Source: Lineus longissimus | Lineage: Eukaryota; Nemertea; Pilidiophora; Heteronemertea; Lineidae | NCBI RefSeq assembly: GCF_910592395.1 | Contig: NC_088317.1 | Location: 4,838,001-4,902,000, forward strand | Reading direction: 5' to 3' | Length of the DNA stretch: 64,000 bases | Part shown: one piece after another, positions 32,641 through 44,600 of the stretch | Layout of the letters: each line of letters opens with the position of its first letter | Position numbering within the stretch: position 1 is the first letter of the stretch | Made by a program: the position numbers and the translations under genes | The notes under the pieces: generated by a model | What the model was told of the DNA's origin: nothing | The model's input: only the letters and a program-made list of their open reading frames with translations | Database searches by the model: none

Positions 32641-35600
32641 TCTTTGCTAGTTGGTTGATAAGTCTTGTTGGCCTGTTTTCAGAATAGGACGTGAGGTATA
32701 TTTTGATTGGAGGTACCAGGGAGAGGAAGTGATCAGAGGGGCCCTATTTTTGCATGGAAATCTCGACCAAACGTAGAATCAGCGGATCTTTTGTCTGCGC
32801 CTAATATTTCAATTGATCTAGTTGTCTCAGCCTTGCCATCACTAGCCTGATGTGGTCTTTACACCTGTCATCTTATAGCTTAGAGCAGCAATCTTAATCT
32901 CATCCGTACGATCGTGATTAAGGTAAATGATGACCGCATTAACAGAAGACCCAATGTTAATAGTTTAATCATGAATCTCTTGATAGGACAATCACCAGTA
33001 AGTCACTGGATTATTGGCGTTCGCAGGATCAGATAACACGACAAGGAAGTTGTCTGTGCTGTGTCTTAACGTTATAAACCATTTGTGGATAGTGGCCCGT
33101 GAAATAGTGATAACAAAGGCTTCGGGTCTTCAGTCAATTACCAACGTATTGCCTTGACAAGTGGGTAGTTCTAAGACAAATCCACTGATAAGACTCCAGG
33201 CACAAATTCAGTTAGCTGTGTGTGGTTCAGTTTGACGCCTGGCCAAATAGATGGACCGTAAGGTTCCTAGGTTCACAGTCATCTACATAAAATCCTCAAC
33301 TCGATGTCTCGTACTTAACTGACCTCACCTTCGATCTTCGAATTTTGCAGCATCGTTGGTCGGCCGAAACTTGGTTGTTGCCAGCAAATCAGAGCTTCGC
33401 TGTTCGCTGTGATTCAAAGTGGGTGAACACTGTGGGCTATGTACAGACTGTACCATCTTGAAATATTCCCATCTTTAAAGGTTTGGAAAACTGCATTGTC
33501 GGTTTTAAACCTTGGAAAGGTCATCTCCTTGGACGAGTGTTTGCCAATCAAACGATCAAAATGAATTAATTTTAGACATGAGCATGGATAAATGGCCAGA
33601 TATATTGACCAAGTGGAGAAGAAACCGTTTGTGAGAAATAGTTTCAAATGTTTTCACTTTGAACGTTTCCAAAAGGTGTCTTCCTCTCCAAGTGGCTTTG
33701 GAACCTGATAAAAGTACAGAAACACTGATATAGCATCTTCCACATTGAACGCTGAAGTACACCTTCAAAGCCATGATACTTCACTGAAACCTTGAAAACG
33801 TCTTTGTCGGTGTTGACAACTTTGACTCCGGCACAAGTTCCGTTTAGGAGTCAGATAAGGCCTTTGATGTCGTCAATTACACTAACTAATGCCTTGTAAA
33901 TCCTATTAACCAATCACACGTACCTAAAGGGATATATTAGATGCTTAGAACACGTGAAATCATAACACCCGATGATACATTAAGGAAATACTTACAAAAT
34001 CCTCTTAAAAGTTCATAGATATCCGTTTTGTCACCTCTCGTCTTCTCTCCCAACTCTTGTAAGTCGACCTCTAAGCCCTTCTAGCATAATTATGCTTTTG
34101 TAAGTAACGTGTCCTCTGTTATTGTCTATTAGAAAGGATGGACCTGATGGATAGAATTACCGAGGTGTTACTGAAGTACTTAGCGGACATCATCCGATGT
34201 CTGCCTTTAAGTTCCACCCGAGCTGTCCCCGGCTTTGTCTAACAGTGGACACTTCCTCTCCGAGGCGAGGGGATTAGCCGCCTGGACAAAGGTGTTGGCG
34301 CTTCACAGGAAGACTTGTGGCCGATGTCCAAAGCGAAGACGTGGAAGGTCAAATAACTGATGCTGTATTCTCCTTTAATGACATTGAGGTGGTCAGGCTG
34401 TGTTGCTGGTGTATCAGAAGGTTTAAAGAGGAAATAACAACATAACTGTCGTAGGATTTCGTGAGACTGGAAAACCTTCCGGCAGGTGATCAACAGATCA
34501 GAGTGGTCATTGCCTTGGCAAATATTGTCTTTTGAGCACGAAGTATCCGTGCTGTTTCGAAAATATATACATTTGTACTTTGACAAATATTGGCTCATCC
34601 CGAGCATATTCACTTGGTTACAACAACACCTATATAAAGCTGGTTTGCACTTCACAATTCTTCTTGATATGGTGAACGTGTTCGAGAACAGGGTTACACA
34701 TTTTACGAGATGATGAAAGCCAAGTCTTAGATGGTTAACTATATTGATTCTTGCTATTCATATTGTCATTAAATATACGCTAGGTGATCACGAACATGGC
34801 GCTACGGCATCTTATTAAAGAGGCTGCGATGAAAGGCACCCTGAGTTTACATAAACAACATATACAGTACTTGGTGCTTCTTCAGTGAAATCTACAGGTG
34901 AGTCATGCCAAGTTACCTTGGAATCTTTTCCCCTTACTCTACACCTTTGCCAGAGGAGACACGCCCAATACTTGATTAGAGGCAAGGATACATTAGGAAT
35001 GTATACGCGACCTTAAGACACGTTCGCTACAATCAGGTAACGGATATAGAAAATGTAAAGACGGGGTGACCTTTGATAGTGCGGATTGTGTGGGTTTGAT
35101 CCGGGTGGATTAATAATCGTGATCAAAATGAAGTGCCTTTACTACATGTTCAGAAATAGTGTCGCTGTATGTTTTTGTCAAATTTTTGTTTCATTCATAA
35201 GTTTATCAAGGTTTTACGTGGTTGATCTTCATCTATATAAAGTATATTTCCCAGTAGCTGATAGTGGGATACTGTACAAAGAGATAGTATGCTGGTGTAC
35301 AAATGTATAGTTGACTCACTTTCAGCTCCTGGGGAACTTATTTTAGTGTAAGCAATGTTTCGTCACACTAGTGATGTTCTTTTAAAATGTACATAAAATC
35401 TTTAAGGAAGACAAAAACAAGTTTCTTTGTCTTATTTCTGCTTGGAGGGAGAAATTCACACGGGTCAGTATCTTTTTCGACTGATCAAGATGGCTGCCTC
35501 TCACCTACATCGTCTGCTCAGATGACTATAAAAGTAGGCGAAAAATATTTGAATGGAAACAAACCATTTTCCAAAAGCAAAACCTAATGTTTTCGCTGTA

Positions 35601-35679
35601 TTTTCTGCCCGTCTTTTTCTCTGTTATGCTGTAATTGATTCAATCAAAATGTTGCCTGACCCAGCATTTCTCAAATTAC
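32641..35679. other. Gene-free stretch of about 3 kb
   Basis: No exon, RNA gene or array is identified. The 138-codon minus frame 34239-34655 is Cys/Ser-rich with no domain. A CAG|GTGAGT donor match at about 34890 has no clear exon before it. The density of structure is lower than elsewhere in the window. Confidence 0.45.
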
Positions 35680-36010
35680 TCTCTTTCGTGTAATTAAATT
35701 CTGAACGCATTTCGCCTTCTTATCGCTGCATCCTTCGCCTACGCTAAACGACCCTCAACTATTTATATAGACATTATTTCATAACTTACTGCTACAACAA
35801 AGGAAATGGTTTAGAGCGATTCACACCATAATCTACGACATAATGAATTCATAACGCACCGTAGCGATCATAACGGTCGTGGCAAGTCACGCACAGGCGA
35901 GATCTGTGGCGTGATTAGACAATATGGATAGCCAATATCCGCCATATTGATTTTATATGCAAAAGTAAAGAAGCCATGACGAGCTCACAAATAAACCCTC
36001 CGAAACCTCC
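35680..36010. promoter_or_regulatory. Candidate conserved block with YY1-like site
   Basis: TAAT-containing, CpG-containing sequence (CGACATAATGAATTCATAACGC, GCGTGATTAGACAATATGG). CAATATGG and CCATATTG form an 8 bp dyad around 35921-35951. The right arm is part of CCGCCATATTG, a YY1-like word. Confidence 0.35.
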
Positions 36011-36159
36011 AGTGGCCACTGTACAAGTAGTCAACACACTACATCACATTGTCGCTTGTCATTTTAAAACTAAACCGTATGTACTGCCACTGTAGTAGAG
36101 AATGTGTGTAGGCAGCGTTTTTAGAAATTCATGTAAAAAGCTCGGTAAAAAGACATATC

Positions 36160-36560
36160 AATTCATTTGTGACATGCGCAAGACTTGTTACCTTTTCGGA
36201 AGGTTCGAATCGGGGCAAGTGTACTTCGTCTACTCGCCGTAATGACCCGGCGCTTCATTTCTGCTCCGTTGTTATTGTTAGAAGTCAAACTGTTGTTTTA
36301 GTGTAGCCAACTTGGCGTAATTTCATATGGTAATAAATCGGCTATATTCCACGCGACTGGTGATTATTGCGTGTTAATAGGAAAAGAACGAATGGCATTA
36401 ATTCCTGTCCCTTCATCATAGTGATGGTTAATGGCCGCCATATTAAAAGCGTGAACGCGCCGAAACACGACCCAGAACTAATATAATATAATTTCATGTC
36501 ATAATGAGTTTTAACGAGCGATTCTGCCTAATTAATGTCTGACTTGTGTATGACACACGT
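36160..36560. promoter_or_regulatory. Candidate conserved block with Sox- and YY1-like sites
   Basis: It contains CGTTGTTATTGTTAG (tandem Sox-like), GGCGTAATTTCATATGGTAATAAATC, GATTATTGCGTGTTAATAGG and GGCCGCCATATTAA (YY1-like, near 36432). A GGTTCGAATC word at about 36203 resembles a tRNA T-loop, but no tRNA folds around it. Confidence 0.35.
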
Positions 36561-37084
36561 GAGTGTACAATATTAAGCCTGGGGTTGACTGTTTGTTTTG
36601 CTAATCGTGAAGTTTTAGTTCATTTTCGGTCACAGTTGTAATCGTTGACTTAACGTCCTTTCCTTCTGCCGGAACCGGAAGTCAGCACGAACACGCGGTT
36701 TAATGTCCGTATCGTCCTGCTTCTATCAAATAGTGCAATCACGAAGTGTCAATTTTGTAAACATCGGCCATCTTGAAAAAATAACCCACGTGACCTTGAC
36801 CTATAAGCACTTTCAGAGCGCCTGCTGATTTCAACGATCCGTTGACTTCGAATAAAACCTTTACTGAACCGAATATACAAAACAAAGCAATTACTTAAAC
36901 CAACGCCAACGTACTGAAAATCCGAATCACAACGTCCACTGAATAATGAATGCATCAGGTTAAACGTGGTCTCAGCTAGTTACATAGGGAGACAGCTAAC
37001 ATTAATATAACATGTTCCCTGGGGGAGGTAACACATTAAAACATGTCATACCCCACCCTGGGGAATTGGTGAGCGAATTAGAAA
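36561..37084. other. Stretch with YY1-like and nuclear-receptor-like words
   Basis: GGCCATCTTGA near 36767 is a third YY1-like word in 830 bp. TGACCTTGACC at 36791-36801 is an extended nuclear-receptor half-site. No gene is seen. Confidence 0.35.
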
Positions 37085-37190
37085 AGTACATTTTATGATT
37101 TGCTGTTAGATGTATAGCGGGATGCTTTCACCTGTGCATTAGCCTAGTGCATTTAGTAATGACTTCACGCTAGTGAATTTATCACACTTG
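37085..37190 (+). repeat. Dispersed copy of the 3.1 kb repeat unit
   Basis: GTACATTTTATGATTTGCTGTTAG and nearby GACTTCACGCTAGTGAATT-like words match the units at 3129-3470, some 34 kb away. The similarity is partial and old. Confidence 0.35.
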
Positions 37191-39105
37191 CGCAATATCT
37201 CTATTTATCAAAAAGGGGTAAACTTACTGACAGGCAAATAGTCAAACCGATTGGGGAAGGGGTGCGTGCATTTTCTTGTGCATTAATCTTGGGCGTTAAT
37301 TTCAAGATTTAACCCTTTTTTAAAACTTGTGATTTTATCTTGCGATTGTAGTGGAGAAATAGCAAAGGATTTTTACTTAAGACAGTTTTACTCGGAAACG
37401 ACTCGTGACTGCCTACAATTTTTATGTTGAATAAAAGAAACATATTTCTCGGTTTTGTGATTACAGTAATTTTGACCGACCTTTGACTTATATAACGTGC
37501 CCCTTTTTAAACTACTTATCGATAGCAACATGAGTCAGTCCCGGGGGTGTCCTTCTAATCAGAATTACATGTTTCCATATGATATGCAAGATGAAAACCA
37601 TTCTTGAAACACGATGCATCCGATAAAAATAAGCAAAGCAGTGCGCATCGTCCGAAAGAAAGTCGGCAAGACAATAGGGCACTGACACTTATGACTGTAT
37701 TGCTGTCACTGCAGACAATAGCCTGACGGATATGTCGCATTGAAACAATAAACCTTTGTTGATCAAATTCTAGGATCGTCTGCTCGCGGCGTCGCCGTAT
37801 GTCGGAACGCCGGTAATCCGCTGATGTGACAAATAACTGCTCAGAGGAAAGAAACGGGCGCAGCATCTTCGCTAATCTTATTGCAAGAAGAAGCTTTCGT
37901 GTCTGAGCGGGGAGCTGGTATCGTTTGAAGAAGGGATAATCCTTTCGTTTTCTCGGTTTTTCCAAATCTTACTCGGAGCTTGGATTAGTTTAGATGTACT
38001 TGACTTTGAGATTCGAGTCGAGTAGTCTTGTTTGAAATCGTAGACGCAGGGAATATGCGCGAAGTTAAGCTAGAATTATGAAGCAAGTCAATCTTTTAAG
38101 ATGTCTTGTAACGCTAGAACGTTCATTCGTCAAAAACGCGGAATGCCTGGTGCTGCAGCCGAAAATGCTGCGCAAAAAACGGTTTGCATTTAATATGAAC
38201 AACGCTGCAGGTAAATAAGTGTAAACGTTAAAAAGCCAGTACACAGTTATAGGCCTACATCGCACTACATGTACCAAAATCATTGAGAAAAAATCTCGTT
38301 GGTTTGAAGATCAATGCACTGTCATGTGTGCTCAGAATGTTATGTTTAGGGGAATTTCTCAATTACGATAACACAGGCAGGCCATGTCCAAAACCGCCTC
38401 GCAACACTAGCAAAAATCATTTTTCGATATCAAATGATACCCGTGGCGGCGCGTGGTGACGAGTTGGCACATTATCAAGCTCCTCACCTAAACCCCACGC
38501 CCAAGTTGTCCCTTTAAGCGTGTTGTATAGCCCGGAGATATAATTAGACAACGTCGCCAATTTGTTAACAATGGATTAATAGTCCGCAGCGTTTTGTTTC
38601 TGGCGGATTTTTATATATTTCAAACTCCGCGTTTTGTTTGTTCAACACATTAAGTATCTTTAGAGGGAACGCCGGGTAGGCAGGCATACGCTGGTTTCTA
38701 ACCGCACCAGATTCGTGGCCTCGGGGTTGAGAAACGAACAAAGAGATACACCTGCAGCTTGCAATATGGATGTTCTTTTGGTTTTGAGAAAGGAAAAGTT
38801 TAACACACCTTTCGGCAGAACATGGAACTAAATACACTACATGTTCTGTTCCATTGCCTCAACAGTCGGCGCTCGAAGCAGCGCACTCGAGTAACTACTT
38901 GATTCTAGCCAATTTCACACACACACACTCACACACGTACTTCACTCAGCAGCACCGTGTGACATTGCAAGTTATAAAACAGCCATTTCAGCACATATCG
39001 GTGCATAAAACCCCACAAATATGTTCTTTTCATGTATCGAGGTGGTTGGGGTTCAATGATTTCCATCGAAATTATCACCATTTTATTACGCTCTGTGAAT
39101 GATCT
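37191..39105. other. Gene-free stretch
   Basis: It contains a (CA)n run at 38916-38936 with one interruption. The 136-codon minus frame at 37555-37965 is Arg/Leu/Ser-rich with no recognised domain, and its surroundings lack splice signals. 38400-38560 has some CpG enrichment. Confidence 0.4.
38916..38936. repeat. (CA)n microsatellite
   Basis: About ten CA units with one CTC interruption. Confidence 0.85.
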
Positions 39106-39260
39106 ATTTTATGATATTGTAGGCCATTGTAATCAGCTTCTACGGTACGAGCAGGTACCCTGTTTATGTGCTTTATTCGCTGCGCGGTGCTATGCCCCCG
39201 ATTCATCCGGCAGAACTCATAATGGGTGCGACCTCCCATTACCCGAGGTCGTTCCACATG
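39106..39260. promoter_or_regulatory. Candidate regulatory block with interlocked dyads
   Basis: AATGGG (39221-39226) pairs with CCCATT (39235-39240). CGACCTC (39229-39235) pairs with GAGGTCG (39245-39251). The two perfect inverted repeats overlap, so only one could form at a time. GGTAC/GTACC arms lie about 75 bp upstream. The AGGTC-like arms recall nuclear-receptor half-sites. Confidence 0.35.
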
Positions 39261-39960
39261 GTTCCTTGAATTAATAGCTTAATGACTGGTGAAGGTTGTT
39301 TCACCAAGTTTTGTCAGAATAACCGTACATTTTATGAGAAATTGTGCTGTATATTTTAGTGAAATAAGCGTGGTTGATTATCCCAAATCAACAGTTGTAC
39401 ATTAGCGGAACCAACTGCCCGAAATGTAAGATTATTTAATTGATCCAGCTTTTATCTACATTTTAATTCATCTCATCCCCTACAGATAATTTTCTAAGCA
39501 ATAACAATGTCGTCGTTTGCGATTCTAACTTGCCTCTAATCCGAATTCCCTTTTCTCTATTTCCAGAATAGCGTGACGTTTCTGTACCTCCTCGATACGG
39601 AGAGTGTTCAAATAAAACAGGTGAGTTGTAAACTGGATAATGAACAAGTGTGCGTGCGCTCATTTAAAGGGAGACTCTAGGTTAGTGCTATGGTGGGCCA
39701 GGTTAACTTTCCAAGTGACCAAATAGGTGTCCCTGCTTTCTCACAGTACGTTAAGCTGTTCACGTAATCATTGCCTCACTCTGTTAAACCGGGACCAGTT
39801 TCCTCATGCATTTATTGGTGACATGTGTATCACCAATTGAACCCAAAGCTCTCTTTCCCAGCCTATAGTCCCCCTTTAACGAACCATGGACAGAGCTTGT
39901 TTGCCCTTGAATTATGAGGGACATCCAGCAATTGGAAAGTAAAAGGAAAACAGATAGACC
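39261..39960. other. Non-coding stretch, nothing notable
   Basis: A donor-like CAG|GTGAGT is present near 39619 without a supported exon. No repeat or gene is seen. Confidence 0.45.
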
Positions 39961-40165
39961 TGTAATCAATGGAAAATTAATTAAATTTATAATTATTGAT
40001 AAACAGGACGCGTAATAAGAGTATAATTTCCATGTCGCCTCTGTCAGATTGTCCTGATTCTGGTTTCTAAAGATGTGTCAAGTTGTTGACATCGGTCTGA
40101 GACGTCCTTGGTCCTGACAAATCATAATCATAATCACTGATGCGGCCCAGGTGAGTTGGGTCAAA
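39961..40165. promoter_or_regulatory. Candidate TAAT/FOX-rich regulatory block
   Basis: AATTAATTAAATTTATAATT is followed by TTGATAAACAGG (forkhead-type) and CGCGTAATAAG, then AATCATAATCATAATCACTG. The block ends near a CAG|GTGAGT donor match at about 40150. Confidence 0.3.
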
Positions 40166-41544
40166 AGTTCGCAACCTTGGACTGCGGCTTGGGGAACACC
40201 TGATTACAGTAATGGAGTTGTGGCCTGAGTAGCTGAATACCACAAAACGTGCTGATTTTGCCCAGAAATGGCCAGCTTTTCCCCCTCAAAATGTCCCCCA
40301 AGGGGCAGATAGGGGTATTTTCAAAATGTATATCTAACTGTATCTATCTATATTGTGATGAAAGGAGTGTCGTCTTAATAGAACTTCCCTTTTTTTAAAT
40401 ATACCTCTTCTCTGTCTTTGGCAAAGGTAACCATTCTTTTCAAGAAAAGGAGGCTAGTTGGCCAAATATTTCGATATAAATTAAGTATACAAAGCGGCCT
40501 ATTTTACCTGTCGTGCCTCTCAATGTGTCGCCTCTCAATGTGTCGCAGATGCACTGCAACCGGTTTAAACACGTCAAACATGTATACATGTATAACCTGG
40601 TACTGCAAACGTACAGTCAACCACATAATCTTTCGAGAGCAAGCATAATTTGTGACATTGTCATGCATCTGTATAAACCTATCGAAACGATAACATTTCA
40701 CATTAAATGGTTTTCCAGTCAATTTCAGTCTTGACTTAAAGTACTCATTACATTTTAAATATTTTTAAGTATCAAATCTCGACCCAGATACTCGTTGCCA
40801 TTGTTTCTGGTTTGACACAAGACTGGTTTAGTCACATTTCATGCACTCTTCGAAGCTGAACCAACACTTGAAACGCGCTCCAAACAGTCCGCAGCTCCAG
40901 AAATAGAAGTCACACTTGCTCAACTCCTTTAAGTTTCAGGTGTACTTTCTAGAGTACGTTGCCTAATGCAAAAATGTCAAAAACCAATATATTTAAATTC
41001 AGCCTTTTTAAATGTGCTAAGTACCATAAATTCCAGCGACATTAACCTAGCACTTTAAGTCTAAAATCGCCGTGCCATTTTGAACGTTGTTACATTTTAA
41101 GTTGCATTTCACCACTTGATGTTACGCGTTTGAGAGGTTTCTGCCATATCGCCATGTCATTTGCCAGCACTTAATGCGCATGCACACCGGAAGTAACCAA
41201 GGTAAACCGGAAGTCAGTTCATATTTGCGTCACTGGAATCGCTACTCGAAATTGTCCGCTATCTGTTACAAAAGTTCAATAAACTATATCAATACTAGAA
41301 AGTGAGACCATTGTTCGAATTGGCACAGCCCTGCCATGTGATGCGTTACATTCGGTCATTAAATGGTACCGCGTGTGTTTGAGCGATTTGCTGTTGACAG
41401 CAAATGGTGAGGTAGATTGCGTTTTTTAATTCACTAGATTAAGTTTCAACTCATGTTGATTTTTTTTCGGCTGAATCTCTGCTCTTTATCACAATAGCGC
41501 ATAGCCACATACTGTCAACCGCCAGATTTTCTCTCTATTTTGCC
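40166..41544. other. Gene-free stretch
   Basis: Two adjacent CAATGTGTCGCCTCT-like units occur near 40520-40545. Overlapping short frames there are unsupported. No gene is seen. Confidence 0.45.
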
Positions 41545-41650
41545 TTTCGCGAAAGTTCCTGAAAAACGGAAATCATCACGATTGGTGGATTATGAAATTT
41601 CTTTCGGGTTTTCAAATCAAAATAGCATTTGTCCACGATTTTTGGCGGTT
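41545..41650 (+). repeat. Dispersed repeat, TTTCGCGAAA family (copy 1)
   Basis: It starts with TTTCGCGAAA (41545-41554). A GGTGGATTATGAAATTTCTT segment follows, matching GGCGGATTACGAAATTTCTT near 44503. Class unknown. Confidence 0.45.
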
Positions 41651-42088
41651 CAGATTAGAAAATGATGCGTAATAAGCATTTTCTTCTATGGGCCAAGCTT
41701 TCGAGGTGAAATACACATTTGAAATGTCATGTTATTGTGTGTTTCAATGTCAATCCCTGAACAAGCTGTCAAAATGCATTGGATATGCAGTGAAGATAAA
41801 AATTTACTATGATATGCATACCCGAAAAATTCCGTTCAAGTTTTGCACAAATCAATGTGTATCATATTTCTTCTTCTTTTGTGTTTGTGTTCAATGTTTT
41901 GTTTAGTATTTTTTGTTAACCTTTCGTAGAGAAACTACACGAAAGAAGCATTTAAAATAAATTCATGTGCAAGTAAATTTCATTCCATTCAAATACGCTG
42001 CAATGATTATACAGTTCATCGATGTACAGTTTCATACGCATGATTAAGCACACTTATGCTGAAATTAACTTCAGTCGTCGTTTTTTCC
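41651..42088. other. Non-coding stretch, nothing notable
   Basis: AT-rich sequence. A 72-codon plus frame at 41688-41906 has no coding character. Confidence 0.5.
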
Positions 42089-42270
42089 AACTGGGCAATG
42101 TCGCCATCTCCGCTAATTTGCATAACAAAGAGCAAATCTCGCGCTCACTGCGCCATTGTTGACGGCGCGCGATGATAAGATGCAATGCAACAGCTCGTGA
42201 TAATTGCTAGCCGGGATATCAGATGGCCTCCACAATATGTTAGCATTAGTTTTCCCCGATATGCTGGTAT
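42089..42270. promoter_or_regulatory. Candidate Sox-POU enhancer
   Basis: A compact CpG-rich block holds a perfect Sox-POU composite (listed next), a second Sox-like CCATTGTTG near 42153, GCAAAT at 42132-42137, GTGATAATTGCTAG and CGCGCGATGATAAG. The composition breaks sharply from both flanks. This is the best candidate for a functional element in the window. Confidence 0.5.
42116..42130 (-). promoter_or_regulatory. Sox-POU composite site CTTTGTTATGCAAAT
   Basis: The plus strand reads ATTTGCATAACAAAG. Its reverse complement CTTTGTTATGCAAAT is a full match to the composite element bound by SoxB1-type HMG and Oct-type POU proteins (consensus CWTTGTTATGCAAAT), with the correct order, orientation and zero spacing. 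A 15-base match is not expected by chance in 64 kb. The consensus is established for vertebrates; use in this organism is inferred. Confidence 0.6.
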
Positions 42271-43611
42271 TAATTAATAAAAATAGAATGGACCCGAGAT
42301 GGTGATTTTAGACAAAAAGAACATTTAATGTAGCGAGGTTAAGCAGAGAAAATTGGTCTTTTTCTAGTTGGATATTTTTCTGGGTTATTTTGTCATTATA
42401 TTTAATTATTATTTATTGCAATTAGAAAGTGATTTAAAGGAGGGAATTCCATCGATGTTAACCCCTAATAAACTATTGGGGAAGTAAGGTAAAATCTCAA
42501 ATCATAATGGTGCTATGACGAACTGCTCAATCTCCGTATGACAAAAACTTATGGCTATGACAAACCCAAAACCTAAAATTTGTTTTAAAATCTATATATT
42601 TCCAATCCACCAACCTTTCGAATAATATTACAATCATGACGTTTGGCGCTCATAAGTGTACATGTATATCGCCATGCACAAGATCCCTTGCTGAGTACGA
42701 AAGTAAGGTTTTTCTGTACCTTCCCGGCTAACATCGCGTTTCTAGCATGTTGGAATTTCATTTCAATTTCCTTGCATCTTAAGATGCCCTGGGGATCTTT
42801 CCTCAAGGATAGCGTGCAATACTTCCATATCAGTTCTTGCTTTTTTACGCCAAGAGCCCCTCTCCATTTACTTCTTCTATCGGATTACTCGCAACTTGAG
42901 AATTTTGCATTTGCTTCGAAATCCCCGTTTTCTTTAACGGTACTCGAAAAATGACGCGCGAAACTGTTAATTCGATATTTCAGATCGCGTTTTAGAGATT
43001 TCGGATGAAGTTTAATTTATAGCTAGAAAAATTAAAAATCGCGGCGTGCGTTTTGACTTGGAGTGTACTCAGGGTAGAGAGTCAGTGATATGCCTGTCAA
43101 TACCATTGGAAGTATTTGGAGGGGTGTCGGTTTTGGTCGCCGAATATCGAGTTTCTTGGATTAAAAATATTTCGTCGTACATGCTGTTCGCGTCAACCTT
43201 TAAAACTAAAATGTCTTTAATAAAATCTGCACCAAGCTTTAAGTGGAAACGCTACAGTTTCTAAAATACATTACAGTAACGACAAACTAGATACACACTG
43301 TTTTCCCTCAATTTATGGATTACCTGTGAAACGTATTCGTCCATGAACTCAGTGCAATATCATCAAATGTTTATGGCGTCAGACCCATTAAAAATTTAAG
43401 CGATTGATGTGAATTTTATATCTCAGAGTCATGTTGATATTTACCCAAGTGGGGCGGGGGCTGTTTAGTTGATTGCCGTAAAGTGTCCCTAGAGGTGGTA
43501 CACTCTGCCCAGGTGGGGCCAAAAGTGGTCATTATAGTGATGTTGTTCTGTGATTAGTAAATGCTCCCATTCGGAACAAGTGTAGCACATCCACCTGCCT
43601 CTTTGAAAATG
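42271..43611. other. Gene-free stretch
   Basis: Plus and minus frames overlap at 42585-42954 without support. Sequence at 42950-43040 has scattered CGCG words. No gene or array is seen. Confidence 0.45.
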
Positions 43612-43930
43612 AGTTTTAAGGGACAGACACTATCACTGGCTACAATGGGTTCAGTTGACTAGCATCCCATTACATCATTTCGAAGAATTATATCATTGGC
43701 AACAGTTGGTTCAATTGGCTTGCTTCCCTTCATATTATTTAAAGGGCCAGTACCATTGGCTACAGTAGGTTCAATCCAAAATACCATTTATTATTGAATA
43801 ATATCATTGGATGAAATGGGTTCAATTTATTTTCATCCTATCTTATTTCTGAAGGGACTTTTCATTGCCTTTAATGAATTAAATAATCTTTCATCCCACC
43901 ATATCATTCGAAGTGACGCTTTCATTTCAC
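43612..43930. repeat. 60 bp tandem repeat, five copies
   Basis: TATCATTGGCTACAATGGGTTCA-like anchors lie at 43631, 43691, 43751, 43802 and about 43859. Each is followed by a GCATCCCATTATATCATTTCGAAGGGAC-like segment. The first three are exactly 60 bp apart; later copies are diverged and shortened. Confidence 0.8.
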
Positions 43931-44469
43931 TTTTTCATTTGTAACATTTGCACATTGTTACATTCAGCACGCATGTTGATTATGTCATGAGGCAATATTT
44001 TGCTGCATTACATTATTTGACCCGATTGTACTGTGGTTCATGTATATGCAAGTACATTGTACTCGACGTCGGTTGCTTCTCAACTCCAGTGCTGTGGAAA
44101 GATTAAGAATGTCCATGTTTGCAATTGCATCACTAATATCTATACTCAGTCCGCATTTTATATTCAATTAAATGTATATTGCCATCCAGGGCAGGCTCTT
44201 TATGGCCTGTCTATGATGACGAATGACCACACGTGTTGGCGCCAGTCAGCCACAAGCTGTTGTCCAAAGCCAGTGACACTATGAAAGAACTGTTATTGAT
44301 TCGTATCGATCTTGGACAAGATGCCCGTCGTCAAAGTCTTGCAACATGCGGCTGTAGTTAACCCAATATGACTCTGCAGAAACAACAATTTTTTTCCCAG
44401 AGTTAAATTATACGAAATTCTCAAAGGCGCCATTTGACTACTTGTATATTCGATTCGAGAATATCTCAG
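43931..44469. other. Non-coding stretch, nothing notable
   Basis: Short frames overlap on both strands at 43985-44284 without support. Confidence 0.5.
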
Positions 44470-44600
44470 AAAAATAATGAAATTTTCCTGATTCTTACTT
44501 TGGCGGATTACGAAATTTCTTCCCCTTTTTCAACCAAATCTCAGTCATTCGCGAAAAAAATCCGGCGAAAAATTTGCGGTTTGCCATAAGTTACTATAGT
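44470..44600 (+). repeat. Dispersed repeat, TTTCGCGAAA family (copy 2)
   Basis: GGCGGATTACGAAATTTCTT is followed by TTTTTCAACCAAATC and ATTCGCGAAAAAAATCC. The order resembles the copy at 41545-41650, where the CGCGAA word comes first instead. Confidence 0.45.

Noticed and set aside
34239-34655. 138-codon minus-strand frame
   Set aside because: Cys/Ser-rich random-looking composition and no splice signals.
36195-36215. tRNA T-arm-like GGTTCGAATC
   Set aside because: No A box or cloverleaf upstream at tRNA distance.
37555-37965. 136-codon minus-strand frame
   Set aside because: Arg/Leu/Ser-rich with no domain; looks like translated non-coding DNA.
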